Position numbers and translations under genes: made by a program | Assembly: GCA_032871835.1 (NCBI GenBank) | Contig: CM065303.1 | Span: forward strand, 53,544,597-53,608,596 | Length of the DNA: 64,000 bases | Direction: 5' to 3' | From: Dipteronia dyeriana | Lineage: Eukaryota > Streptophyta > Magnoliopsida > Sapindales > Sapindaceae | Shown here: positions 22,491 to 34,524 of the stretch, one piece after another | Numbering within the stretch: the stretch's first letter is position 1 | Layout of the letters: every line of letters starts with the position of its first letter | Notes under the pieces: model-generated | Told to the model about the DNA's origin: nothing | The model's database searches: none | The model's input: only the letters and a program-made list of their open reading frames with translations

Positions 22491-23578
22491 AGAATATTTA
22501 TATTATAATGTAAAATGTAATTAAAAATACTTTTGAAAGTAAAAACACAGACTTACATTTTCAAATACACTCCAATTACGTTCACACCCAGATGAACTGC
22601 AAGTGAGGCTAAGAATCTTTATAGCAAATTTTTGCAAAGCAGGTGTAGAAGTGCCATATGAATCCCACCACTCAGCTGTTAATTAAAAATGAAAAACCAT
22701 TAATAAATATTTGTTATATAGTATTTTAAAATAGAATACACTTTTTACTTTAAAAAATATATACTTGGTGATTTCTTTCCTCTCATTCTAACGCCCATTG
22801 GGTTACCAAATAGTCCTTCAGCTTTCTTATACTTGGATAGCTCAAGATCAATCGCACATTGAGTCTCTACATTTGGGACCAAACTTTCTCTACATGTATA
22901 CAATCCATTTGCCACTTCATCATCTACATTTCTAGTATTGTAGAAGAATTCTAGGTTCAAGAACCACCCGACTCCATATAGAGGGCGATGAAGTTGAATA
23001 CTCCATCTAGCATCAATCAACTTAAAAATATCTTCATATTTACTTTCATTGCCCCCAAAAGATCTAGCAATATCTTCTTTGGCCCTATTCATAGCCTCAT
23101 AAATATAACCCATGGCAGGCTTCCTCTCACCATCTACCAACCAAAGCACACCCATAAGAGGACCGACTATCTTAAGGGAAAACACTACATTGTTCCAAAA
23201 TGAAGGCATAAGCAAAACTTCCACAACTCTTTTAGCTCCAGCTTCTTTAAACTATTTGCTTTTTGTCCATTCTTCAAAAGTAAACATCCTTCCGAGGTTG
23301 ACCTTTTGGCTATGAATCCTGGACAATGTTATAAAAGCAATTGAAAATCTTGTTTTTACAGGCCTCAACAATTCCTTCATGTTTGTATACTTCCTTAACA
23401 TGTTTACCACACCGGTGCGGCCGTATATGTAACTGTTAATCATAATGGCCCTCTCAAATGATTGTTTCATCCTTTTCAACTTGAAAACATCTTCTAATAT
23501 CAAATCCAAGTAGTGTGCAACGCATTCAAAACAAGTTAGGATATTTTACCTCTAGAAATCTACCTATATAAAATACAC

Positions 23579-23596
23579 ACACACATACACACACAC

Positions 23597-23656
<60 letters not shown>
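23579..23656. repeat. (AC)n(AT)n microsatellite
   Basis: ACACAC followed by a long AT run within the hAT gene region, probably intronic. Confidence 0.9.
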
Positions 23657-23658
<2 letters not shown>

Positions 23659-25637
23659 AAGTTAGTTAATATTTATCAAATATCAATCCATAAGTCATAA
23701 GTCTTAACTCTTAACTAAGTTAAACATATATAATACCTGCCAAAACATTATTTAAAGCGCTATCGGTGACAACTTAAACCACATTGCCTACACCATTCTT
23801 TCCCACGAATTGACTCAGTAAGTCAAACATCTTCTCACCAGTCTTAGCATATCCCGAAGCATCAACTGACTCAATAAACACACTTCCTCTCGGACTATTG
23901 ACTAGGAAATTAATCAATGTCCTTTTCTCTTCTGTCTTTCCAACCATCCAACAGAATGGAACATCCAAAAGTCTTCCATTCCTCTACATTCATCTTCAAA
24001 GTTTCACGGGTAGCCTTCACCTCATTCTTTAGAAGGGGAACCCCGACTTCATGATAAGTTGGCGGTTTAACACCCGGACCATATTGTCCAATTGCCTCAC
24101 AAAATGCATTGAAGCTACGGTACCTCACAGTATTGAATGGGATCCCTGCCACATACATCCATCTAGCAAAATTTTTATAAACACGGCCCCTTAATTCCTC
24201 TTTTACCGTATTACTTTCACCTAACTTCGATTGCCTTGAACTTGAAGGGGTCTTGTTATAGAACAAATCAAGTGTACCCTCCTGTTTTGGCTTTTTCAAT
24301 AGGTTGATGCTTTCATTAGTGCTTCCAGTTCCAGTTCCAGTTCCAGTTCCACTTGGTTGTTTTTGAGTACTAAAAAGCATCTGCAAATCATCATCTCCTT
24401 CACCATAATCAAAATCATATTCAGGTGCCAATTTTTTTTGTTCTTTTTCATTCTTTTTCCTTTGTATATAATTTAGGATCTCCTCTTTGACTTGTGCTGA
24501 AACTTTGGCACAAGCTGTGACATTCTTAGAACATGCAACTAAATATTGTTTGCCCTGAAAAATACCTCATTTTGACTGTTTACCATAAAAATTGCATTTT
24601 ATGGTATTTGTGTCATTAGGGTTAGGGCAACTGAAATAGCGCCATGCGGGATCCTTCTTTAGGTTTGATGTTTGGCTCGCATCTAATGTCGACATTCAAA
24701 ATTTGTAACCTATAATCATAAAAAGTACAAGCAAAATTAATTTGGTAATGGCTAATAAGTAATAACTAATTAACTATTAACTAATAAGTGCAGTAACAAT
24801 TAACAAACATGACAATTTTTACTTAAAAACAAACACTAATGGTGAACCAAGCATGCCAGGTTGACAACACTATAACAGTAAGGCAACATCAGAATTCACA
24901 ACATTTCATAAACATCAATATTTAACTTCATCAACACAGCTAACATCAAGTCATTAACCAATTTTGTAAACTTCAACTCATCAAGACATCAAGTAAAATA
25001 TTAATCATATAAATAATAAAAATAAACTTCAACACAACCAACATCAACTCATCAACTCATCAATTTATCAATTTTTCAACAAAACTAAATAGATAAAAAA
25101 AATAAAAAATTTGGCAGTATAACAACTTATATTTGGGGACTATACGGACAGAGAAGGAGAGAATTGTGAGAAAAATTGAATTAAAAACAAAAAAAAACAA
25201 AAAAAATATTGAAAAATCATACCTGGTTATGGTCGGCAGTTGGCTGGTCTTCAAGAATCAAGAGTGAAAGTCTTCAAGTCTTCAACTTCCTTAACAGTCT
25301 TCACTTCGAATGGAGAGGAGGAAAGACGAATCAACCGATTGGAAATGATTGGACGAGATTGAAGGAGATAATCAACTGTCAACTGCTTCTGTTTTTTTTG
25401 TTTAAAAAAATGAATTGTTCTGTTTTTGTTTAAGAGAAACTAGCAAAACGACATTTAAAAAAAGTTGAAACAGGCACGCTTAAGCTCGCTTTTTGGCGCT
25501 CGTCGCCTCTGCGCTTAAGCGTAAAAAGCGCTTGCCTCATCGAAGAGGCTGTGCCTGGCCACACTCAAGGTGACAACCACTCGCCCTACCTCACCTAGCA
25601 CCTAGGCTCGCACCTAGGCACGATTTTGACAACTATG

Positions 25638-25900
25638 CCCGAGCCTTCGTGAAGTTGTGTCCGAGCCTTTTGCATAGCCATTAGGTTTGTTAATGAAGTA
25701 GTGTACGAGCTTTTTAAAGAAGTGTCTGAGCCTTTTAAAGCAGAGTTCGAGCCTTTTACATAAGTGTGAGCCTTTTAAATATCCTTTAGGTTTGTCAATA
25801 TAGTAGCTTTAAAGCCTTTGTAATTACATTTCGAGCCTTTTGTTAGTGTTTCCGAGCCTTTTGTATAAACCTTTTCCTGAGTCTTTTCTTAACATCTTAT
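25638..25900 (+). repeat. MULE-2 subterminal tandem array, right of the hAT
   Basis: A continuation of the 20850-21222 array (GTGTCTGAGCCTTTTAAA, GTGTCCGAGCCTTTTGC units), ending about 100 bp before the transposase leader. Confidence 0.85.
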
Positions 25901-26014
25901 TCAGACATCTATGAAAATATTTTATAGTCCTGGATGTTTATTAATAGCATAACGAATCGGGTTAGAATAGTAATATCTTATAAATGAGAGCAGTTATCCG
26001 ACATAAGTTAGAGG

Positions 26015-28678
26015 TTTATTGGATCTGATAACCAGGGAATGTATGTGTCAGAGAGTATGACTTACAAAGAATTGGTGGCGATCGTGCATACCATTATGAT
26101 GTATGATGTATGATGTAAACAAATTCAATATTGATTTAAAGTCAATAATAATCGTTCCTGGCACTACATATAGCACATTTATAAGAAATGACGATGCTGT
26201 TCAGTTTATGCTAGGGGAAGATCGGGTGATCCCTCAAGTACGTGTCAGTCTAACTGAGAGGACAACTGGAGATGTGATAGGGAATGGTTTTACTCCTCGT
26301 GAAAATACCCAACAATTTGGATCCTTTAGTGGTAGCAACCAAGTGTTCACACAAAGGAATGCCATCGAAGGTGGGGAAAACATGTGTGTTGTCCCACCGT
26401 TAATGGTCGACCATGCAAATGTAGTTGAACCTTAATTCAGTGATTACTGTGGTTGTCGAATTGAGATGGAATGATGAGCAGAATAATGAGTAGTACAATG
26501 ATTTGTACAATGAGCAAAACACTTAACCGAATATTGAGCAGAACAATGACTTGAATCATGGGCCAGACTATGATGTGGATAATGAGGCAAATAATGATCA
26601 GGTAGAGGATCTAGAAAATATGGATGAAGCGCCTGTACAAAGAGTTAGTTGCATTGCACCATATACGCTTGGGACTTTCGAGGCCCGACATAATGTAATT
26701 GCATCTGATTATGATAATGTGACAATGTGGGTCATTCCCGGAGCAGATTCATACTTATTTGGTATTGGTAGAACAACACCTTGGTACAGAAAGAGCCTAC
26801 AAGCATGATTTGTAAAGGTTAATTTTTTCTGAGTAAAAAAGATTTGATGAGGCTAGTTAGCCTTTTTACAATACGAGAGAACTTTGAATGGATGGTGTAA
26901 AGGTCTAATAAGATAACGTTACATCTGATTTGCATCATTGACAACTGTACATTGAAATTAAGAGCGGTAAGAAAAGATGGAGGGACTAACTTCCAAGTAA
27001 GAAATTTTGTCAACGAACGCAGTTGTCCTTTGGAGGTGATTCACCGTCGCCACTAACAAACTAATGCAGTCACAATCAAAGAAGTTGTTACACCTAGACT
27101 TCAACAACAAGATAGTCATCTCATGCATCCCAAGGACATAACCGCTGAGATGAAAACAATGTATGACTTCCAAATCATGTACAGTAAGCATATCAAGCCC
27201 TGCATTATGCATTGTCATTGACCCATGGAACACATGAAGAAATTTTCCAACTGCTACGAACTTTTGGTTATGTTCTGAAATAGCAAAATCTTGGCACAAT
27301 CACTGACTTATAGTGCGCATATGATGATAGATTTCTCTATTTTTCATGTTGTTAGGGCCCTCAATTAGAGGTTTTCAAAGGTGTATGCGTCCTGTGATTG
27401 CAGTTGATGGCACCCATTTGAAGGGAAGATTCGGGGGTACAATGTTTGTTGTAACTGTACAAGTGAAAACGAACAAGTGTATCAAATTGCTTTTAGGTAC
27501 GATGAATCCGAAAATAATCCCTCATGAGAGTGGTTTTTGAATTGCATGAAAGGTGCCCTTGGTCATATAGATGATCTGGTTTAAATTTCCGATCGACCTT
27601 CAAGCATTGAATCAGAGATTTCTAAAGTGTTCCCTTATGCAACCCATACCATATGTTGTAGGCATATTTCTAAATATATTAAGAAGCGATTTCACAGAAG
27701 ATGTTGCCGACATAATGGACAAAACAGCTAGATCATACAGTGAATTCGATTATAAGTGGCACATGTGTTACATAACCTGTATAAGGATGCATTCGATTAT
27801 GTCATTGCTACCGATCCATAGAAGTGGTTCTGCATATACTGTCCTTAATGAAGGTACAGGGTGATGACAACAAATGTTGCAGAGTGCATAAACTCATATA
27901 TAAAATTCACACGGAAACTGCCAATGTTGACAATGGCAGAGTTCATTAGGAGTATGCTACAACTCTGATTTCACGATCGTCATCGAGCTGTATAGTCCAT
28001 GCATCATCAATTGACCAATGCAGCATATTTTGTGATCCTGAAATATGTCAAGAAGTGCGGTTATAAGATCGCAAATCCAGTTGATTTAAATGTATTCTCC
28101 ATCAAACTAAAGGGAAAATGGTGGATGATTAACTTAGCCTTGAAAAATTACACATGCAATAAATTCCAAATGAACCTTTTTCCATGTTCTCACGCACTCA
28201 CAGTGGCTAGGTATATGAGAAATTACAGTTTATGCTTTATACTACCCAAATGTGAATCTCAATGTTTTCATGGTTGTAGGGAGCGAAACTTGGATTTCAC
28301 ATCTCTTTATGCGAACTACTATAAGAGAGAAACACTTATTGATCCATATTTGGTACCTATTATGCCTGTTGGTCATCCTTCTTCATAGGTATTGCCATCC
28401 TATATCGCAGAGCGGGTGGTTTCAAATCCAAAGTCAAAGGGACAATTAGGTAGCCCGATGGAGGGTCAACATGCCTCGTCTTCAGAGAGGACAACCACAC
28501 AAGCGTGTAGATGATGTGGACAATCAAGACATAATAGCAAGAGGTGTTCTAGCCTGTCTATGATTAATGAATGTCCTAGTAGAATTTTCTCTAGGAATGA
28601 TATCGTAAGTGTACCATCTGTCTTTCAGTTGGACACAACAAGCAAATGTACCCCCACAAAGACTCCACCGTAGAATGA
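26015..28678 (+). pseudogene. MURA-type transposase of MULE-2, degenerate but with core remnants
   Basis: In order: GSDNQGMYVSESMTYKEL, LGEDRVIPQVRVSLTER (26200-26260), an acidic/Asn-rich linker, remnants of the DNA-binding region, then the DDE start RPVIAVDGTHLKGRF (27380-27430) and a catalytic-domain remnant (27571-27864, FSHILRSDF-like, WHMCYIT). Next come the SWIM finger YTCNKFQMNLFPCSHAL (28150-28210, first Cys replaced by Tyr), an intron-like gap, DFTSLYANYYKRETLID (28296) and a CCHC knuckle with a stop in it (CR*CGQSRHNSKRC). The copy retains the part that MULE-1 lost, so it helps define that deletion. Numerous stops and frameshifts rule out function. Confidence 0.82.
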
Positions 28679-28874
28679 ATGGAGCCGTTGATATTGATAT
28701 AATTTTAATTATTTGAAATTGAATGTCTTGTTCATTTAATCGTGTTGTTTATATGAGGCAGTTAATTTTTAGTTTACTGATTGTTGAAGGTATGAAATGT
28801 GTGTTCTACTTTTAATTGCAAACACTTAAACTAAAAAAAAAATTATTTCATTACTCAAATGTTACGTACATCAA

Positions 28875-31260
28875 TTACAGAAAAAAATGGGGCTTGGAGT
28901 TACAAAAAAGCCTCCACAACCATATTCTCCTGGATGAAACCCATATCGTCTTCCAACCAGTCGAACATGTCCCTTTTTGCCAGTAGATACTCTGTCAATC
29001 TCAAAGTATGGGCACCACAGTTACCCCTACAATTCACCACATGAACAACCGTTAGAATGGAATGTTATTAAAACGAAACGTGATAGAATAAGAACTTGAA
29101 ACAGTCATACCCTGTAGGCTATTGGAGCACACATGATGTATACACAATGCTCATCCGACAGACCTATCAACTAAGTCATAAGTTGTATCATCCCTCCGTC
29201 TCTTATGGTGAAACTTGACCTGATGCGACATCGAGGGTAAAAATCACCTTAAGCATGCGACCTGGACATTCATGGAGTGCCATGTAATTTCCTATTTGTA
29301 AGGGTCTAACATGTAGATATTCCCATCTGTGAGGTCAATGCTAGCCAGGATCCAATGCTGTCGTCCAATGTTGTAAAGAATCAGAACCTGAAGATGTTTC
29401 AACAAAGTGTTATTAGTGTCAAAATTATTTATTAAGCACATTGAAACCATGTAAATTAAATACTCACCACGTCAACCTTGTGCCATGACCGGTTTCCTGA
29501 GGGGAGAAATCCACGTACTACCATAAGTTCTTCAGCGGACCACTTGTACTTCAGCACAAACCAACCCATAGGGGGTTTCCCCACTACCCTACTAGGCATA
29601 ATTCTCCCCTATTGAATATATAACCATGACTGTATATAGAATAGTTATCGAAATGTTAGGTAAAAGATGTATGAAACACATAATTGCACAAGCAAAAACC
29701 GTACAATATAAACACTTACATAGAACTGTGAATCAAGTATGTTGATCCTCTGACTATAGACATTGGGGTATGCTAGCTGATGCCTCCGCATAATATACAA
29801 GTACACTTCCATGTGCTAACAATTTCAACATTTTATATTGTTAGGATTCTACCATTATTGTAACAAATTTATATAGACAGTTCAATTAAGGAACATACTG
29901 TATCATCCAACTCCATAAAGTTGGTTTGCAACCGCTGGAACCAAGTGACAGCAACTGGCGCTAGTAGATCCACATCACGTCTGTATAATTGTTAAATAAG
30001 TTAGATAACCAAGTAGTTTTGCTGAGGTATTTTAAAATTCTAAAAAGGGATTGTAATATGTACGATTATACTTACAAATCCTCGGTCATGTTTTGCTTGT
30101 AGGCTTGGTAAGCCGTAAGCTGGTTACCATATACCCATTTATTGGGCATGAATACATATGTTGATGACTGTGGTAGTGTCCTTGGCCTCTTCGGCTGACA
30201 GAGGTCAATGTATGGGCTCATCAGCTGCCGACCTCACTTGTGAGCCTACTAGTGACGCTGAACGTGGGGCTGACAACGGTTTGAAGGGTTGGGATCGATC
30301 AGAGGGGTGCACTGTGAGGAGGAACTCTATCCCTATAGATCATCTGGAGGGTGCGATGAGCTAGGATGGACCGAAGGGCTGTGCTACGATGGGAATTCTG
30401 TCCCTGTGGATTACCTAGAGGGGTATGCTGCACGAGAGGTACACTATATGGTCCTGGGGATGAACATGACGATTCACATGTTCGAACCTAAGGTCAAATG
30501 TCGTAATAGAGAGCTACGTGCCGACATGATACAACAGCTGCTCTGGTAAACCCTGAGAAGGTACCTGCTCCAATAGTGATATCCTTGTACCACCATGCAC
30601 TTATTTCTCCTGCTCTTATTCTGTCATAAAAGGCATCTGCTGAGTGGATACTGTCTCCGTAGTAGCTTGATGCTCAAGTATGATCTCTGGGTCTGTCCCC
30701 TTATGATGACTACATATCCTGTCTCTCGGACTAAAGTCTTGGTCATCGAACGGTGGACCATCCCAAAGGAACCGCGACGTCGAACCCTGAAGTGCCCGGA
30801 TCAAGCCCAGCAAGTTCGTATGTTGCTGATCTCGTTTCTCATCACTCTTTCGAACATCTTCCAGTAACTGTTGGATGACATCCAATAATTCAGTGAATTT
30901 AAGTTCTCAACGGTCCTAAAGGATTTTGAAATTGTCAGTACTGAAATCGTTCACTCGTTTGAAATTAAGTAATGCAATACAAATGTTTTTACGTACCTCT
31001 AGATGACCTCAAACACCTCCATATGAATCACCTCAAGTTGTATCTTTGGCCATCATAAATCGAACTCGCTTATGCCTCACAGGAGTCTTACCGCCACCCT
31101 GTAACTCAGAATCCTAGGTATCACTAATTCTGACAGTCGTATGATGTCCGAGATCTGGTACCAAAATGTCCACTCTATCGATGACATTATACAGACCGCC
31201 TCCCTCGTTTATGCCCTCGAAGTACCGTTCAACACTTTCAGTTGCCATCGGTACCAATTA
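28875..31260 (-). pseudogene. Ulp1 protease gene of MULE-2, truncated at its 5' side
   Basis: On minus the gene starts (31248) with MATESVERYFEGINEGGGLY and a PVRHKRVRFM segment. The coiled coil (LDVIQQLLEDVRKSDEKRDQ, 30900-30790) follows, then a degenerate Pro-poor linker, RRDVDLLAPV at the protease entry (about 29985) and the core. All three catalytic positions survive: His in IGRQHW (about 29362), Asp in MLDP (about 29312) and Cys in GNCGAHTLRL (about 29030). The stop is at 28875-28877. The DUF1985 exon present in MULE-1 is missing because the element is cut at 31323. Several stops and frameshifts are present. Confidence 0.75.
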
Positions 31261-32310
31261 TGTCCTCCTAAACATATGAAATCTTAGTTAGACCATTGTA
31301 ATTGTATACAAACTAATAACTATTGTAAGGACCTAGATTTTATGATTGGCTTATTTCATGACAAACCACACCACAATGGGGATGATTGTGTAATGGGTAG
31401 CTTAAATCCTCATTGGCAAGCTTCCAAGCATCTCTATGACTTCAAGAGCAAAAGGTATATTCACTTGACTTTGCCTCTTGAAGAGTTTAGGTGCACACAC
31501 ACACCTCATGCATGCTTTGTTGATCTTGCATTTGTGTTGATATTGTTTATACATGTGCATCTCTTCACAATCACACTTGCACTTCATTAGATTTAAGTGT
31601 GGTATTGTGTTATGTTTGCACTTGCACGATGGTGTACTTGTTTTAGCGCGTTGAGTGACCATATGAGAAGGTCTCATTCTTCTCTTGGTTTGGTTATATG
31701 GAGTAAGGTGTCTAGTTTCAAAATAGTGTATTTTAATAATTTAATGTTGTTCAAAACTGACATTTGTATGGTCTTGTGACCATATATTTTTATAAAACAA
31801 TTCAAAATGATTTTTGAAAATTTATGTACAAACTAGACACCCATACCTTTCCAACGGTATATTATTCATAATATTTTATGACCGTTTGGATTGGTTTTGA
31901 AATCTCCAAATGACCACAAAAACAGGGCATCTCTGTTGTTGTCCGTTTCTAACCTTTGGTCACTAAAATGACTATAACATTTTCTATAGACATCCAAATC
32001 ATATTTTGTAAATTGGAGTACAAATTAGACTTCCATACCTTTCCAACGGTATCTTATACGAAAGGTTTGGATGTCATTTGGTCATGTTTTGGGTCGCTCG
32101 AAGCTCGAGCTGTTGTGCTCTCTAACGTGTACCGCGGCCTAGACCGCTGTTGGTGCCATGCCTAGCTAGTGACCTAGGCAGCTGTAATGTCCAGCCATGC
32201 CTTGATGCACAGACCGTGGTCTGGACACTTGCCTAGGCCATGGCATGCACAACGGTCATGCGGGACTTTGTCTCCCAAGTTCAAAACGATACCGTTTTGT
32301 GTAGGGCTTC

Positions 32311-32320
32311 TTTATATATG
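32311..32320 (+). promoter_or_regulatory. TATA box, unit A
   Basis: TTTATATATG about 160 bases downstream of the GC-rich ACCGCGG cluster; followed by TTCTTAGAGCTCAAAGAACC. Confidence 0.5.
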
Positions 32321-33432
32321 TTCTCTTGTTCTTCCTTGCCTTCTTAGAGCTCAAAGAACCCATATTTAGAGTGATAGAACCTCTCTTAGAGAGATAAAGC
32401 TTCAAGCTTTCTTATTTGACTCTCCAAACCCCAAACTCATCTTCATCTTGCATTCAAGCATCATTCCATGCATGAGTTTTCATTGATTGGTAAGTAGAAC
32501 CACCATTGTTGTTCTTTTATTGTTCTAGCTTACCAAGACATGTCATTTATTGCTTAAATTAGCATTTCTTCATATTAATTGCATATTATTGAAATTATGA
32601 CATGTTTGGGTTTGTATTGTGATAGCTTGCATTATTAGGTCATTTATGCTTAAATAGCTAATCCATGAATGTTCATGTATACATAATTGATGATTAGGTT
32701 GATTTTATGCATCTAGTCTAGTTTATGAACATTTATGTGTATGCCTCATTGATTGCATTTCTTGTTTTAGCGCGTTGAGTGACCATATGAGAAGGTCTCA
32801 TTCTTCTCTTGGTTTGGTTATATGGAGTAAGGTGTCTAGTTTCAAAAGAGTGTATTTCAATTATTTAATGTTTTTCAAAACTGACCTTTGTATGGTCTTG
32901 TGACCATATCTTTTTATAAAATGATTCAAAATGAGTTTTGAAAATTTTTGTACATACTAGACACCCATACCTTTCCAACGGTATATTATTCATAATATTT
33001 TATGACCGTTTGGATTGGTTTTGAAATCTCCAAAGTGACCACAAAAACAGGGCAACTCTGTTGTTGTCCGTTTCTGACATTTGGTCACTAAAATGACCAT
33101 AACGTTTTCTATAGACATCCAAATAATGTTTTGTAAATTGGAGTAGAAATTAAACTTCCATACCTTTCCAATGGTATATTATACAAAGGTTTGGATGTTG
33201 TTTGGTCATGTTTTAGGTCGCTCGAAGCTCTAGCTGTTGTGTTGTCTGGCGTGTACCGCGGCCTAGACCGCTATTAGTGCCATGCCTTGCCAGTGACCTA
33301 GGCAGCGGTAGTGTCCAGCCATGCCTTGCTGCACAGAACATGGTATAGACACTTGCCTAGGCCGCGGCATGCACAGTGGTGGTGCAGGACTGTCTCCCAA
33401 GTCCAAAACGATGCCGTTTTGTGTAGGGCTTC

Positions 33433-33442
33433 TTTATATATG
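33433..33442 (+). promoter_or_regulatory. TATA box, unit B
   Basis: The same TTTATATATG in the same context as unit A, 1122 bases downstream. Confidence 0.5.
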
Positions 33443-33949
33443 TTCTTTTCTTCTTCCTTGCCTTCTTAGAGCTCAAAGAACCCATCTTTAGAGTGAGAGA
33501 ACCTCCATTAGAGAGAGAAAAAGCTTCAAGCTTTTTTATTTGACTCTCCAAACCCCAAACTCATATTCATCTTGCATTCAAGCATCATTCCAAACATGAG
33601 TTTTCATTGATTGGTAAGTAGAACCACCATTGTTGTTCATTTATTGTTCTAGCTTACCAAGACATGTCATTTATTGCTTAAATTAGCATTTCTTCATATT
33701 AATTGCATATTTATTGAAATTATGACATGTTTGGGTTTGTATTGTGATAGCTTGCATTATTAGGTCATTTATGCCTAAATAGCTAATCCATGAATGTTCA
33801 TGTATACATAATTAATGATTAGGTTGACTTTGTGCATCTAGTCTAGTTTATGAACATTTATGTGTATGCCTCATTGATTGCATTTCTTGATTGTAAAATT
33901 GCCCTTGATTATTTGTTGTGACAACTTGTGTTGGTTGGACTTTTATTGA

Positions 33950-33998
33950 CAATTAGATTGTTAGATTTTATCTACACATAAATCTAACAATCTAATTG
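33950..33998. repeat. Perfect 19-bp hairpin
   Basis: CAATTAGATTGTTAGATTT (33950-33968) is followed after 11 bases by its exact reverse complement (33980-33998). It lies just past the promoter units. It could be a recombination footprint or an RNA stem. Confidence 0.85.
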
Positions 33999-34524
33999 AG
34001 TCCTTGGTATGGGCATGTAGGCATTGTTTGATAACTAGGATGTTTAATTGCATTATCTATATCTAGTTAAGCATTTTGTATTTGGTCTTACACATAATTG
34101 CATTTGAGCATAGTGTCATATATACACTTAGACCATATACTATTCATTGAGTCAAGTCTTGTGGCTTCAGTGTAAAGTTGCACAAGCAAGGGAAGTCTTG
34201 CAACCAAGAGTGGGTTGACAAGCAATTGGTCGAGACACATATGAATGAATTGTATGTGTGTGCCTATAATGGTGTACAACGATGCAGGGACACAAATGTA
34301 TGAATTGTGTGTGTGTGCCTAAGCCTTGTAAGAGAAAGATAAGGTCTTAGTATACCTTTGTAGAGCCATATTGCATCCTTTCTCTTTGAAGACTTTGAAC
34401 TTGCTTTGACTAGTTGTTCCTTCTTCTTTGAAGCTTGAATCATCATGAACCTAAACAACTAAATCATTACAAGTAAAAATCATTTTGATATGGAATTAAT
34501 TCCAACACAATCTAAAACCTAACA

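Larger units (their letters stand above)
21529..24695 (-). pseudogene. hAT transposase (BED finger, DUF659, hAT dimerisation), broken
   Basis: From the ATG at 24695 the product has a BED zinc finger (KKDPAWRYFSCPNP, CNFYGKQSK), interrupted by one in-frame stop. A linker with Thr-Gly repeats follows, then DUF659 (FARWMYVAGIPFNTVRYRSF, 24230-23700), a central part (23509-22745, MNRAKEDIARSF, GWFLNLEFFYN) and the dimerisation domain (AEWWDSYGTSTPALQKFAIK, SSSGCERNWSVFEN, about 22685-22560). The gene resumes at 22017 with KRRNRFDQSCLNDLVFVKYN, RDTIDPIYLN and NEWLTGR. The block 22028-22560 between these parts is foreign-looking (next entry) and begins at a GTAAGT donor, so it may lie in an intron. 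Stops at several sites and an AT microsatellite intron near 23580-23656 are present. This family cuts and pastes DNA with a DDE-type active site; the copy is inactive as it stands. Confidence 0.88.
21231..25637 (-). mobile_element. hAT transposon, 4.4 kb, with 8-bp TSD
   Basis: The perfect 8-bp duplication CCCGAGCC lies at 21223-21230 and 25638-25645. The terminal inverted repeat is CATAGTTGT on both ends (the right end reads ACAACTATG). Subterminal regions are GC-rich with many AGGCG/GCCTAGG motifs (21241-21330 and 25480-25620), typical of hAT subterminal transposase sites. It carries a degenerate transposase gene on minus and has inserted into the MULE-2 array. Confidence 0.93.
20847..31323. 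mobile_element. MULE-2: second Ulp1/MURA Mutator-like element, inverted and truncated
   Basis: The gene layout is that of MULE-1 flipped: a subterminal array (20850-25900, interrupted by a hAT), MURA transposase on plus (26015-28678) and Ulp1 gene on minus (31260-28875), tail to tail. Aligned protein segments are clearly related (for example LGEDRVIPQV and DFTSLYANYYKRETLID). Neither terminal repeat is present: the left side abuts the solo LTR, and the right side stops inside the Ulp1 gene, before the DUF1985 exon, where an LTR-like block begins. Without the hAT it is about 6.1 kb. Many frame breaks show it is older or less constrained than MULE-1. Confidence 0.8.
31637..33885 (+). repeat. 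Two tandem 1124-bp units inside the LTR-like block
   Basis: Unit A 31637-32760 and unit B 32761-33885 both start CTTGTTTTAGCGCGTTGAG and are about 90-95% alike over their length, with matching GC-rich segments (ACCGCGGCCTAGACCGCT at 32131 and 33255). Confidence 0.92.
31324..34524 (+). mobile_element. LTR-like block with internal promoter duplication
   Basis: Starts TGTAAGGACCTAGATTTT and ends AATCTAAAACCTAACA, giving TG..CA ends that are inverted partners (TGTTAGGTTTTAGATTGTG). It contains two tandem copies of an 1124-bp unit, each with a TATA box, a transcript-leader-like segment and a GTAAGTAG splice-donor-like sequence. AGTCTTG repeats near 34150-34260 recall the Sirevirus-type LTRs. It has no coding region and no matching 5-bp flanks (ACTAT against GTATC): the left flank is MULE-2 and the right flank a gypsy pol gene, so this junction arose by rearrangement or truncation. 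Confidence 0.55.
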
